A program made the position numbers and the translations under genes. The notes beneath the pieces are model-generated. The model ran no database searches and was not told where the DNA came from. It saw only the letters and a program-made list of their open reading frames with translations. 36,853 nucleotides of DNA, from positions 1 to 36,853 of the forward strand of contig JAGXKM010000012.1 of assembly GCA_018335275.1 (NCBI GenBank), in the 5' to 3' direction. Below, piece after piece: positions 17,653-25,761 of this stretch; within the stretch, counting starts at the first letter, position 1, and each line of letters starts with the position of its first letter. The DNA is from Anaerolineales bacterium. Its GTDB lineage: Bacteria > Chloroflexota > Anaerolineae > Anaerolineales > UBA11858.

Positions 17653-19476
17653 TTACCAGGTGGCGGTAACTTCGTTGGAGCAGGTGCTCGTGCCTGCCTC
17701 ACAGACCTGGTAGATGGCGGAGCCGCCCCCTTTCTGACCGGTGGTGTCAGTATGGGCCCCATCATTCTCCGTAGTGGCAACAACGGACCCGTCGCGATAG
17801 ATGTCCACGTTGGTTGACGTGGCCCCGCTCCAGGTCAGGTCCGCATACTGCGTCCCCCGGACCTTATAAGCGCTTACACTGAGAGTGAAATCGCCGCCGC
17901 TGCCGCCTCCCACGGTGATTGTGATGCTGTCGCTTCCGGTGTTGTCCCCGGAGTCGGTCACTTCGGCCGTGATGGTGTGGGTGCCATCGCTGAGCACCGC
18001 AGTGAAAGACCCACCCGTGCCGATTTGCCCATCCAAATCCGATGTCCAGACCAGTTCGCTTGTCAGATCGCCGTCTTCGTTGTCAGTAGCAGATCCAGCG
18101 AAGTCAATGGATGCACCTGAGTCGAACGAGGCCCCGTCAGCCGGGCTGGTGATGCTCACGCTGGGCGGACTGTCCGTGGTACCGCCCGTTTCAATTAAAA
18201 CCGGAGCAAAGAGCGAGGTGTCACTCACATCCAGGAGCGGTTCCTGGATCCCGTCCCCGCTGTCGTCCGTCCAGTCGAAGTTCCCGGCGTTGATGACCTG
18301 GTCGTAGAGGTTGTAGACATCCGTGGCATTTGCAGGGTTGTTGGCGCTGGCCAGCAGTGCCAGGGCTCCCGCGGCGTGGGGGCTGGCCATGCTCGTGCCG
18401 CTGATCGTGCCGTATTCCCCCTCTTCGATGGGGAAGGTGGAATAAATGCACGCCCCCGGGGCTGCGATGTCCACCGCCGAACCCCAGTTGCTGAAATCCG
18501 CTAACGTGTCGTCCTGATCATCATAGCAGGTGGGGCTGCCCAATCCTCCGGGTTCGCCGTCGAAATCCGCCAGCGCGCTCACTGTCAAAGCATTGTCGAA
18601 CGCGGCCGGGCTGTAATTGCTGGCGTCGTCATTATCGTTCCCAGCTGCCACCGCGAAAGCGACTCCCGCGTCCACTGCGCCCTGGATGGCATCGTATTCC
18701 GCCTGGCTGAATCCGCTCCCACCCAGGCTCATGTTAGCCACTTCAATGTCAGCAGCATTGGCAGCCACGTAGTCGATGCCGGCGATGATCGCCGAGCTGG
18801 GGCAGCTGCCCTGGCCGTCACAGACCTTGACCGCCCACAGGCGGGCGCCCGGCGCCACGCCCACTACGCCGAAGCCGTTATCCAGAGCGGCCACTGAACC
18901 GGCCACATGGGTGCCATGGTAATGGTCATCATCCCCGCCCTCGCCGCAGTAATATTCTCGCGACCAGGGGGGACCGCCGCCGCTGGTGTTCATGCAGCTG
19001 GTGCTGCTGACCACGTTGAGGTCCGTGTGCTCCAGGTCAATCCCGGTATCGATGATGGCCACATCCACATCCAGCCGGTAGTCGTCCGTCCCGTCAATAT
19101 CGATATTCCCATTTTCATCTGCGAATATACGCTGCACGCCGGTGGGGACGGTCTGCGCACCCACGGTGCGGAGCATATCTTCCACCACATAGGCCACGCG
19201 GGGATCATGCTCAAACGCTGTTAAACGGCCTTCCGGGATGTAGGCTGCCATCCCTTTCAACGCGTGCCGGTAAACATGGGATACCGTCAATCCATAATTG
19301 GCCTCCATGTCAGGGGCTGAAGCATTGATATTTACTCCCTCTTTAAAGACCACGATATAGTGGTCCTTCAAACCTCCCCCGGGTTTACCCGCCTGGGCGA
19401 TGCCCGTGCTGGGAAGCAACAAGGCCAGCACAAATAAGATCGCCATCAATCTGGTGAATCGTTTCCGAATATGCAT
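17653..19476 (-). CDS. Secreted subtilisin-family (S8) serine protease with Ig-like tail
   Basis: 607 residues from MHIRKRFTRLMAILFVLALLLP; an AGGAGG site seven bases upstream fixes this start, 34 codons inside the track ORF. A signal peptide (to about residue 30) precedes an I9 propeptide (DHYIVVFKEG...VAYVVEDMLRT). The catalytic triad is D143 (IIDTGIDLEH), H187 (HGTHVAGS) and S362 (GTSMASPHAAG), with the oxyanion Asn280. The tail has a PKD/Ig-like domain (PPSVSITSPADGASFDSG...ITITV) and a second Fn3-like module (YADLTWSGATSTNVDIYRDG) ending at the stop, often used for substrate or surface binding. It is an exported, self-activating protease for nutrient protein breakdown. Confidence 0.96.
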   Translation of the reverse strand: MHIRKRFTRLMAILFVLALLLPSTGIAQAGKPGGGLKDHYIVVFKEGVNINASAPDMEANYGLTVSHVYRHALKGMAAYIPEGRLTAFEHDPRVAYVVEDMLRTVGAQTVPTGVQRIFADENGNIDIDGTDDYRLDVDVAIIDTGIDLEHTDLNVVSSTSCMNTSGGGPPWSREYYCGEGGDDDHYHGTHVAGSVAALDNGFGVVGVAPGARLWAVKVCDGQGSCPSSAIIAGIDYVAANAADIEVANMSLGGSGFSQAEYDAIQGAVDAGVAFAVAAGNDNDDASNYSPAAFDNALTVSALADFDGEPGGLGSPTCYDDQDDTLADFSNWGSAVDIAAPGACIYSTFPIEEGEYGTISGTSMASPHAAGALALLASANNPANATDVYNLYDQVINAGNFDWTDDSGDGIQEPLLDVSDTSLFAPVLIETGGTTDSPPSVSITSPADGASFDSGASIDFAGSATDNEDGDLTSELVWTSDLDGQIGTGGSFTAVLSDGTHTITAEVTDSGDNTGSDSITITVGGGSGGDFTLSVSAYKVRGTQYADLTWSGATSTNVDIYRDGSVVATTENDGAHTDTTGQKGGGSAIYQVCEAGTSTCSNEVTATW

Positions 19477-19766
19477 GATGGATCCTCCTTTGGGATTAGA
19501 GTGAATATGGTGCTGAGCGCGGACCCTATCCATACCCCCAATGGTTAAACCCGTCTTTGAGAAATCCGCAAGCCTCAACAGAATTCATTTCCTGTATTCT
19601 AGCAACCTCTTCCCCCTCCGTCAACAAAAGGAAAAAAATCTAGCCCAGTTTTTCCTTAAAATTTTGTGTTAGCTTGGATCCATAAAAGGGTGGATTCCGG
19701 AGAGGCTTTGAGAACTATCCGAAGCAAATCAATATGAAAAAAGGCCTCATTTTATGGTATCCAAGG

Positions 19767-21239
19767 TTAGGTCTTTTCAAAATTCCAGCGCCGGTAGGGC
19801 GACCAATCGGGCAGTCCAAACCACAGTTCGAGCCCCTCGACTGCTCCCTCCTGGTTTCGGGCAAAGATGACCTGCCCCTCAAACTCCAGAAGTTCAAAGA
19901 GGTCTCGCTCCGTGGGTACTGCGGACATGATCAGATCTTCAAACTCATATTCGATTCGTAAAATAGGGTCCCAAGGATGATCCTCAACCGATTTCCATCC
20001 CAATTCTAACTTCACGCCCGGCATTTCGTATGTCCCTTGATAGGCTTCAAGATCCCCCCTGTCTAACCGGACAGGGGTCACCACCTCCGGTTCCCATCCC
20101 GGCCAGCCCAGAAAAGAGGCGATGCCCCGCTCCACCTCAGGCCAGACCACATAGCCATTAGCCCCGTTGGTGAGGACAGCGATGCTTTCCCTGCGTTCCG
20201 GATAGGCGATGACCTGGCCCTGCCAGCCCCGGGTGGCTCCGCCGTGATTAAAGCGGAGATTAAGACCCTCTCCCAGGACGCGCACGCCGAGGCCAAAATC
20301 CCAGAAGTGGGTCTCAAGCATTGCTTGAACCAAATCCGGGCTCAGGACCTCCCCTTCTTCGCCGTGGTAGGCGCGCATGATGTCCAGGGTCAATCTCAGC
20401 AAATCAGAAGGTGTGCTCCACAACCCTCCCGCTCCCGATTCGACATGAATAGGTCCCTTCCCGGGGATGGGCTGACCGTTGGAATGACCGCTGGCAGCCC
20501 GGCCTTCAAATTCCGGGTCCAGGGGCGCATAGATGCTGTTCTGCATGCCCAATGGCGAAAAGACTCGCTCCCGCATGACCTCAGGGAAAGGTTCGCCCAT
20601 GACTTCTTCGATCACTTTCTGGACCACGAGATAGCCCCCTCCCGAATAGCGGAAACCTTCCCCGGGCGGCTTGATGACCTTAACCGGAGGGGAATTGACG
20701 ATCTCCGCTCCCTCCAGAACCTGGCGGAGATCCGGAAGCTCATCATCCATCCCGTAGCCTTCAAAACCCAGCGTGCTGACCCCGGCCGAATGGGACAACA
20801 AACGGCGCAGGGTGACTTCCCCTCTGTGGCCCCCCCGGGGAAGATGCCACGCCTCAAGGTAGGTTTTTACATCTTCATCCAGTGATAACAAACCTTCGCG
20901 AACCAGATGCAGTGCCCCCACCGCGGTGACGAACTTGCTGATGGACGCCGTCTGGAAAAGGGAACATGGGGTTGCTTGCGCTGCTCCTCCCTCCTCAAGC
21001 ACGCCCCAGGCCTGGGACCAAGCGATCTCCATATCCCGGACAACGGCAGCAGACACAGCCGGGACGTGAAAACGTTCCATCCGGTCTTCTACACACCAAT
21101 CGGTTTTTGACTGTCCCGAAATCACTTTGGCAGGGAGCGGGCTATCCGGCAATCCGGGCCCAAAACCAGCGGGGTCTCTGTTCTCTTTTGGCATGCGGGT
21201 CTCAGATTTCTCCATGCTCTCATTTACTCCATCATTCAC
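19767..21239 (-). CDS. Beta-lactamase-fold serine hydrolase (class C/PBP4-like)
   Basis: About 490 residues. The SxxK motif is SISK (S99-K102) in SLFQTASISKFVTAVGAL. The second motif is YSGGGY, where class C enzymes have YxN, so the third-position residue is Gly instead of Asn. The third motif is HGG in FNHGGATRGWQG, a common KTG variant in esterase/peptidase members. The C-terminal 100 residues form a separate beta domain (YQGTYEMPGVKLELGWK). I see no signal peptide, so it is probably a cytoplasmic esterase or peptidase rather than a resistance enzyme. The start is uncertain; MEKSETR at 21215 is an alternative. Confidence 0.88.
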   Translation of the reverse strand: MNDGVNESMEKSETRMPKENRDPAGFGPGLPDSPLPAKVISGQSKTDWCVEDRMERFHVPAVSAAVVRDMEIAWSQAWGVLEEGGAAQATPCSLFQTASISKFVTAVGALHLVREGLLSLDEDVKTYLEAWHLPRGGHRGEVTLRRLLSHSAGVSTLGFEGYGMDDELPDLRQVLEGAEIVNSPPVKVIKPPGEGFRYSGGGYLVVQKVIEEVMGEPFPEVMRERVFSPLGMQNSIYAPLDPEFEGRAASGHSNGQPIPGKGPIHVESGAGGLWSTPSDLLRLTLDIMRAYHGEEGEVLSPDLVQAMLETHFWDFGLGVRVLGEGLNLRFNHGGATRGWQGQVIAYPERRESIAVLTNGANGYVVWPEVERGIASFLGWPGWEPEVVTPVRLDRGDLEAYQGTYEMPGVKLELGWKSVEDHPWDPILRIEYEFEDLIMSAVPTERDLFELLEFEGQVIFARNQEGAVEGLELWFGLPDWSPYRRWNFEKT

Positions 21240-21619
21240 TAATAGAAGCTCCCCAACCTGAATATCTATTTCTTATCTAGGTCTCAGTTCCTGTGTTCAT
21301 ATCCCCGTACATTCACAAAGTCCAAACTAAAAATATTATGCCATAAAACAGAACACAAAATCTCCCCTTCCAAGGACAAATGTGGATGAAAAGTTCTTGC
21401 ATCATAGAGGAAGGTAACCTGACTCAAGCCCACCCGAAAGAATTTAAAACCTTTCATTTAACACGGTGATTTCCCACTTATATCAGGGCTCCTAACAAAA
21501 ATTTTAGGGTTCAGGTTATAGAAACGCCCAGAATTTGCAGTCCTGTTAGAACTAGGTTCTAGAGCATACATATTTCCCCGATAGTTTCAAGGCTGTGCTA
21601 ATCTCTATATTACATCTGG
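21240..21619. other. Gap of 380 bases between divergent genes
   Basis: No credible gene. It contains a palindrome TAGAAC-TAG-GTTCTA (21547-21561), about 60-75 bases upstream of the sortase-like gene, and a TATATT that could be its -10 box. No riboswitch or RNA gene was recognised. Confidence 0.5.
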
Positions 21620-22303
21620 ATGCCAAAAGAACAATGGATCATAAAAATGACCCTTGGATGGTTAAACTTTCTCGCCCCAGTCCTGATACTGATCCCCTTT
21701 TTTTCCCTTCCTGCTCCCCAGCAGATTGACTTCCCGGGGGTTCCGTCCGAGCACACATACCAGAGAGATACGCAGGATGACATTCCATCCCAAAATGACC
21801 GCATATCCAGGGTAGAAATTTCCGGTAAGCATTCCTATACCATCATCGAGCAACCGAAAGACAACCCGGCCTTTGTCTCTAACAAGCCTGGAACGTTCAC
21901 CCACTTTTTATTGGCAGAACGATACGGGACGATCGGCCTTATGGCACACAACACCCAAGTCGGACCCATATTTTCAGAGTTTGAAATCGGGACCCAAGTC
22001 ACATTATTCCGTCACGATCAGGAACCTATTCACTACCAAGTCCAATCCATCAGGAAATTTAAAGCCCTTTCCCCAAACAGCGCTTACTCAGCATTCATTG
22101 ATCTCGAAGACGGTGCCCATTACACTGCCGGAGAATTATTTCTGGATATATACGGGGCGGGCGACCGGCTGGTACTTCAAACCTGCTTATCCAGGAATGG
22201 CCTAAAAAATTGGGGGAGATGGTTTGTGATCACGAATCCTGTGGGTGATGAACTTATCCTCGAATCTTACCTCCCTACATACAAGCAGATCAATCCTTAT
22301 TAA
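21620..22303 (+). CDS. Divergent sortase-like protein
   Basis: 227 residues with an N-terminal hydrophobic anchor (LNFLAPVLILIPFFSL). The sortase catalytic trio can be traced in order: His110 in GLMAHNTQVGPIFSEFEIGTQV, Cys189 in LVLQTCLSRNG, and Arg200 in WGRWFVIT. The surrounding spacing fits the sortase barrel (YQVQSIRKFKALSP before the Cys strand). It is unlike the second sortase at 22416. Sortases cut LPxTG-like signals and attach proteins to the cell surface. The start is uncertain (an ATG at 21647 is an alternative). It is convergent with the second sortase gene across a shared terminator. Confidence 0.72.
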   Translation: MPKEQWIIKMTLGWLNFLAPVLILIPFFSLPAPQQIDFPGVPSEHTYQRDTQDDIPSQNDRISRVEISGKHSYTIIEQPKDNPAFVSNKPGTFTHFLLAERYGTIGLMAHNTQVGPIFSEFEIGTQVTLFRHDQEPIHYQVQSIRKFKALSPNSAYSAFIDLEDGAHYTAGELFLDIYGAGDRLVLQTCLSRNGLKNWGRWFVITNPVGDELILESYLPTYKQINPY

Positions 22304-22345
22304 TCACCGATAAAGAGATAAATCCACTTCACGTTTCTTAAAGAA

Positions 22346-22376
22346 AAAACTGGCTGCCGTAAAAACAGCCAGTTTT
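22346..22376. terminator. Bidirectional terminator between the two sortase genes
   Basis: AAAACTGGCTG, a 9-base loop and CAGCCAGTTTT form a perfect 11-bp stem with A/T tracts on both ends, suitable for both convergent genes. Confidence 0.9.
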
Positions 22377-22415
22377 AATTTATATTTTGAGTGGAAGAGT
22401 CTTCATCCCCGGAAA

Positions 22416-23300
22416 TCAGTCAGGAAGGAACACCGGACTCGAAATCTCCGGCGGCGAGGGGAGAACTTCCACATTGACCGGGGTGGCCACGACCACAACC
22501 CGGTGTGTGTTGCTTGGATACGGCCAGCAGGAAATCAGCGTCAACCGTTCATCTTCAGAAGGATGGATCCACCGGGCATTCGCCATCCTGACTTCGATGG
22601 GCTCCCAACGCTCCTTGAGGATGATCTTGTTGGCCACCACATAGCTATACTGAAAATGACCCGCCTGGAGGAGGATTTCGTCCCCATTCTTGAGTTTTTC
22701 CAGGTCCCGAAAAATCTCGCCGTAGCCGCTGCTGTGTCCGTTAATAACTGTGTTCCCCTCACGGCCAAGTTTCGCGGAGCCGCTGTGCCAACCCAAATCA
22801 CCGGAACGCGGGGCTAACCACTGCTGGTAAGTATCTCCCAGATATTCCACCTCACGTGAAGAAACAGGGACCACAAAAGCCTCGACCCCAAGAGAAGGGA
22901 TCATCAACCGTTCCGGTTCAGCGGCAGGGGTCCTGGATAAACTTTCAGGTAAGGCACTCCCCTGCTTGACCGGCGGATCCGCTGCTACCAACAAGGAGAA
23001 TTTCGCCGGCTCTCTGTTTATATTAACATCCGGAGCAGAAGTTGATTGATCATCCCCAGCAGGGGAGTACAAGGGTAAAAATTCATCATCTTGTCCTGGA
23101 GTAAGTACCTGGTCAGCCCGGTTAGAGGCCTCCTGCTGGCTTTTCTCTCGACCTTCCGTTACCCGGTCGAGGGGAGAGTGGATACGTCGATATTCCCGGG
23201 ATACATTCCTGACACCGAAAAAGACCATCACAAACCCCATCGCCATGATGAATACAGCATAAGGGGCCAAGCGCCCTTCCCGAATTCCAAAAGCTTTCAT
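22416..23300 (-). CDS. Sortase (class D/E-like)
   Basis: 294 residues. Residues 12-29 form a membrane anchor (APYAVFIMAMGFVMVFFG), followed by a variable linker of about 100 residues and the catalytic barrel. The active site is His189 in VINGHSSGYGEIFRDLEKLKNGDEI, Cys258 in LTLISCWPYPSNTHR, and Arg267. The order and strand context are those of class D/E sortases. It starts 14 bases after the LIPVTG protein gene ends, on the same strand, so the two should form an enzyme-substrate operon. It would anchor that protein at the cell surface. Confidence 0.92.
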   Translation of the reverse strand: MKAFGIREGRLAPYAVFIMAMGFVMVFFGVRNVSREYRRIHSPLDRVTEGREKSQQEASNRADQVLTPGQDDEFLPLYSPAGDDQSTSAPDVNINREPAKFSLLVAADPPVKQGSALPESLSRTPAAEPERLMIPSLGVEAFVVPVSSREVEYLGDTYQQWLAPRSGDLGWHSGSAKLGREGNTVINGHSSGYGEIFRDLEKLKNGDEILLQAGHFQYSYVVANKIILKERWEPIEVRMANARWIHPSEDERLTLISCWPYPSNTHRVVVVATPVNVEVLPSPPEISSPVFLPD

Positions 23301-23314
23301 ATTTCTGAAGACCC

Positions 23315-24253
23315 TTATATTTCCCTCTTTTTCTGCAACAGCGAAACACCATGGAAAATCAAGCCCAAGCCAAACACCAACAAACCAGATTGGGCGCTGA
23401 TCCTAGATAAGAATGCCTGTTTTGTATCCACATCTGCTCCAGAAAAAGGTGCTTCACGTCCGGTTACAGGTATCAGCAATCCTTCATCATCGACCTCAGG
23501 GGGAGGAAGGGTGGATACTGGCGTCTGTGTCGGGTTTCCCACAGGGGTCGCTGTGGCTTCCGGGGTGCCGGTCGGTTCTTCAGGCGGGTCCGTCGGATCG
23601 GGCGTCGAGGTTGGGTTTTCAGGTGTGACCGTCGGTTCTGGAGTTTCCGTGGGATCCACCGGCGTGCTGGTCGGTTCCGGGGTTTCGGTTGGGTCCACGG
23701 GTGTGCTGGTCGGCTCCGGGGTCTCGGTGGGGTCTACAGGTGTGCTGGTCGGCTCCGAAGTTTCGGTGGGATCCACCGGTGTGCTGGTCAGCTCCGGAGT
23801 CTCGGTGGGAACAGGATCAATCACCACAATTTCCAGGTGGGAAATTTCCCGACAGGAACTAGGAGCATCCTCCAGATCCCACACCGTCACAGAATTTGTG
23901 CCTATCCCGCTCACACCATAACAGGTGCTGGTCCCGTCAGCAGTGAAAATCTGGGCACACTCTGTAGCCGCTTTAATGCCGACAACGGAAATATATCCAG
24001 GCCCTGTCAGTGTAAACTCCCACGGGGAGGTTTGGTCCTCCACCTTTAGGACCGTCCCCTCATATTCATCAAAGTTGCAGAAAATCCTCTCCTGCTGGTT
24101 CTCTGCCAGGGGTGGAGAAGCTCCCACGGGCACAATGCCCGCGCTGAGGGTCACAGCAAATGCGACCAGAATCGCACTCAACGCATAGAACAGTTTGGAC
24201 AAAGACCAAAAAATTCGGGAGACCTGTCCTTTCATTATCGCTTTTTTAAACAT
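23315..24253 (-). CDS. Surface protein with Thr/Pro stalk and LIPVTG sorting signal
   Basis: 312 residues starting MFKKAIMKGQ, with a GAGGAG site six bases upstream. Residues 21-45 are a long signal peptide ending near GASPP. The body has paired cysteines (FCNFDEY, ATECAQ, TCYGV, SSCREI) and a beta-rich domain of about 100 residues. Residues 152-239 are a repetitive Thr/Pro/Glu stalk. LIPVTG (260-265) resembles the LPxTG sorting motif, followed by 22 polar residues, a hydrophobic stretch (SGLLVFGLGLIFHGVSLL) and the basic tail QKKRE. It is the likely substrate of the downstream sortase. Function of the head domain is unknown. It may be a surface adhesin or structural stalk protein. Confidence 0.85.
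   Translation of the reverse strand: MFKKAIMKGQVSRIFWSLSKLFYALSAILVAFAVTLSAGIVPVGASPPLAENQQERIFCNFDEYEGTVLKVEDQTSPWEFTLTGPGYISVVGIKAATECAQIFTADGTSTCYGVSGIGTNSVTVWDLEDAPSSCREISHLEIVVIDPVPTETPELTSTPVDPTETSEPTSTPVDPTETPEPTSTPVDPTETPEPTSTPVDPTETPEPTVTPENPTSTPDPTDPPEEPTGTPEATATPVGNPTQTPVSTLPPPEVDDEGLLIPVTGREAPFSGADVDTKQAFLSRISAQSGLLVFGLGLIFHGVSLLQKKREI
23537..23800 (-). repeat. 39-bp in-frame tandem repeat (13-residue TPEPTSTPVDPTE units)
   Basis: About six and a half copies of a 39-base unit encode the Thr/Pro stalk. The central copies are nearly identical (TPEPTSTPVDPTE) while the outer ones diverge (TPDPTDPPEEPTG). This pattern suits slippage-driven length variation. Confidence 0.9.
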
Positions 24254-24264
24254 ATGAACTCCTC

Positions 24265-24288
24265 AATATCCCTTTTTCCAGGGATATT
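24265..24288 (-). promoter_or_regulatory. Hairpin just before the surface-protein ribosome site
   Basis: AATATCCC, 8 bases, GGGATATT form a perfect 8-bp stem that abuts the GAGGAG ribosome site of the LIPVTG gene on the minus strand. It could modulate translation or act as a short attenuator. Confidence 0.5.
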
Positions 24289-24431
24289 CATTGAGCCCCC
24301 GGGGGCATATAGGTTGGATCAAATGGATTGTTGGAGTTGAGGAGATACCAGGCCGGGTTCTTGCCGTTTTCGGACCACATACTCCGTGACCGAAATCGGT
24401 ACGCAGCACTTATAACATCAGCCGGTCCCAT
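24288..24431 (-). CDS. Possible 47-residue leader ORF
   Basis: An ATG at 24431 opens 47 codons (MGPADVISAAYRFRSRSMWSENGK...FDPTYMPPGAQ) ending in TGA inside the hairpin before the LIPVTG gene. It has no clear ribosome site. The composition is protein-like but I know no homologue. A TTGTTT-16-TAAAAT promoter candidate lies upstream in the AT-rich stretch around 24440-24480. Confidence 0.3.
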   Translation of the reverse strand: MGPADVISAAYRFRSRSMWSENGKNPAWYLLNSNNPFDPTYMPPGAQ

Positions 24432-24774
24432 GTTTAATCGTCTCAACTATTAAATTTTAAGAAATATATCATAGAAAACAAAAATAGCAATGATCCCATG
24501 GTTTTTCTAATCAAACGTTTAGGTACATGTGAATATTTACACTCATACAGAGAAAACCCGCTTAAGGAAAGATAAGGATAAGATGCAAAAAAGGAGGCAA
24601 GAAGACTTTCATATGACCCATCTGAGTGGCTCATGCAGCTGAGCTGACAAATTTATCCTCCTGGTCTCCTGCCGGAATAAAAAAAAGAAAACCTCAGGTG
24701 AAATTAAAAACATGCAGGCAAGTGACCTTTATCCCCCTGTGTGGCCAACTCACCTGCAATACAACAGGGCAACT
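24432..24774. other. Intergenic region without a supported gene
   Basis: About 340 bases, AT-rich at its left side. It would hold the promoter of the surface-protein operon on the minus strand and the end of the ECF operon. I found no clear terminator for the latter, no riboswitch signature and no RNA gene. Confidence 0.5.
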
Positions 24775-25230
24775 TTACTTTACCTGGATTTCAACCACGC
24801 CTTTCACCTGAACTTTCCCGGAGAAACCGGGCAGGACCATGCGGAGCTCGTCGCCGTCAAAGGCCACCACGCAGTCGCTGCAGCCTTCCAGGTCGCTGAG
24901 AGGGAGTTCTGCCTCATAGCCGTCTGAGGCCACGAACACGACAGCGGACGCATCCCCGCCCAGGCCCGCTTCTGAAAGAAGGTCATTGACAGGGGCACCG
25001 GTATAGGCTTCCGTCTCACCGTCTTTGCCAGTGTACTCCACGTCCACAGTCTCCATGCTCTGGAGATCATCCATGGACAGAGAGAATTCCTGGTCGACAG
25101 CGCCTGAAACCGTGAGGGCAGCATCCCCCCTTCCGCTCTCCGCGGGTTCTGGGGCCTCTTCACCACAACCCGCCAGGAGCAGGACAAATACTGCCAGGAC
25201 AGCAAGCAAGACAGGGATATGTTTCTTCAT
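24775..25230 (-). CDS. Small lipoprotein with a sulfite-oxidase-fold-like domain (second copy)
   Basis: 151 residues. Lipobox LLAGC (Cys about 22) after a short signal sequence, then an acidic linker. The domain runs LTVSGAVDQEFSLSMDDLQSMETVDVEY...YTGAPVNDLLSEAGLGGDASAVVFVASDGYEAELPLSDLEGCSDCVVAF...GVVEIQVK. This matches the short form of the molybdopterin-dependent oxidoreductase domain (G-x-V...L.DL...TGAPV.DLL..AG...V.F.ASDGYE). The cysteine that binds Mo in sulfite oxidase is absent at the equivalent strand. It is the last gene of the ECF operon, 28 bases after its paralogue. Probably an extracytoplasmic ligand-binding lipoprotein. Confidence 0.8.
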   Translation of the reverse strand: MKKHIPVLLAVLAVFVLLLAGCGEEAPEPAESGRGDAALTVSGAVDQEFSLSMDDLQSMETVDVEYTGKDGETEAYTGAPVNDLLSEAGLGGDASAVVFVASDGYEAELPLSDLEGCSDCVVAFDGDELRMVLPGFSGKVQVKGVVEIQVK

Positions 25231-25258
25231 AAACCTCTCCTTCGCTATATCGCAATTC

Positions 25259-25735
25259 TTATTGATTAACTTGAATTTCCGTCAATTGAAAGACCCAGCG
25301 GTTGGCTGGGGTTTCCGGGGTGACCAGGCGAATGGGTCCTTTATCCGGGGTGGTGTTGGCAATCCAATCCTCATGATCTTTTAGAGCCACTATGGCGCTT
25401 TCCAACTCGTCCTCCGTGACCTCAATGGCGTACCCATCCGCGGCCAGGGCGGTGATGGTGGAAAACTCTCCGGCGCCGGCCTCATCGAGCAGCTCCGAGA
25501 GCTCCACACCGCTCCAGGACCGAATTTCATCTTCCCCGGTCGATTTTTCCATCAGGATCTCATCCAGACTGACCTGCTCCATCTTGGCCAGTTCTTTGTA
25601 AGTAAAGGTCGTGGGATCCTCCACATCTCCACTGATCGTAAGCTCCCAATCCACATTGGGCGCCCCGCCGCAGGCTGTCAAAAGCAACAGCAAGGCGGCC
25701 AGGATCAGGAACAGCGTACCTCTTCTTCTCTTCAT
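25259..25735 (-). CDS. Small lipoprotein with a sulfite-oxidase-fold-like domain (first copy)
   Basis: 158 residues from MKRRRGTLFLILAALLLLLTAC; the track begins 16 codons upstream at a TTG that is better ignored, since AAAGGAGAAAGGT lies just before this ATG. LLTAC is the lipobox. The domain WELTISGDVEDPTTFTYKELAKMEQV...WSGVELSELLDEAGAGEFSTITALAADGYAIEVTEDELESAIVAL...GPIRLVTPETPANRWVFQLTEIQV is the most typical copy in the operon, including the GPIRLV..P segment before the final strand. No Mo-ligating cysteine is visible. Gene gaps of 26 and 28 bases place it in the ECF operon. Confidence 0.83.
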   Translation of the reverse strand: MKRRRGTLFLILAALLLLLTACGGAPNVDWELTISGDVEDPTTFTYKELAKMEQVSLDEILMEKSTGEDEIRSWSGVELSELLDEAGAGEFSTITALAADGYAIEVTEDELESAIVALKDHEDWIANTTPDKGPIRLVTPETPANRWVFQLTEIQVNQ

Positions 25736-25761
25736 ACCTTTCTCCTTTTTAAAAACAGCAC

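Noticed and set aside
23537-23800. CRISPR-like repeats
   Set aside because: The 39-base units are contiguous, in frame and encode a Thr/Pro stalk; no spacers.
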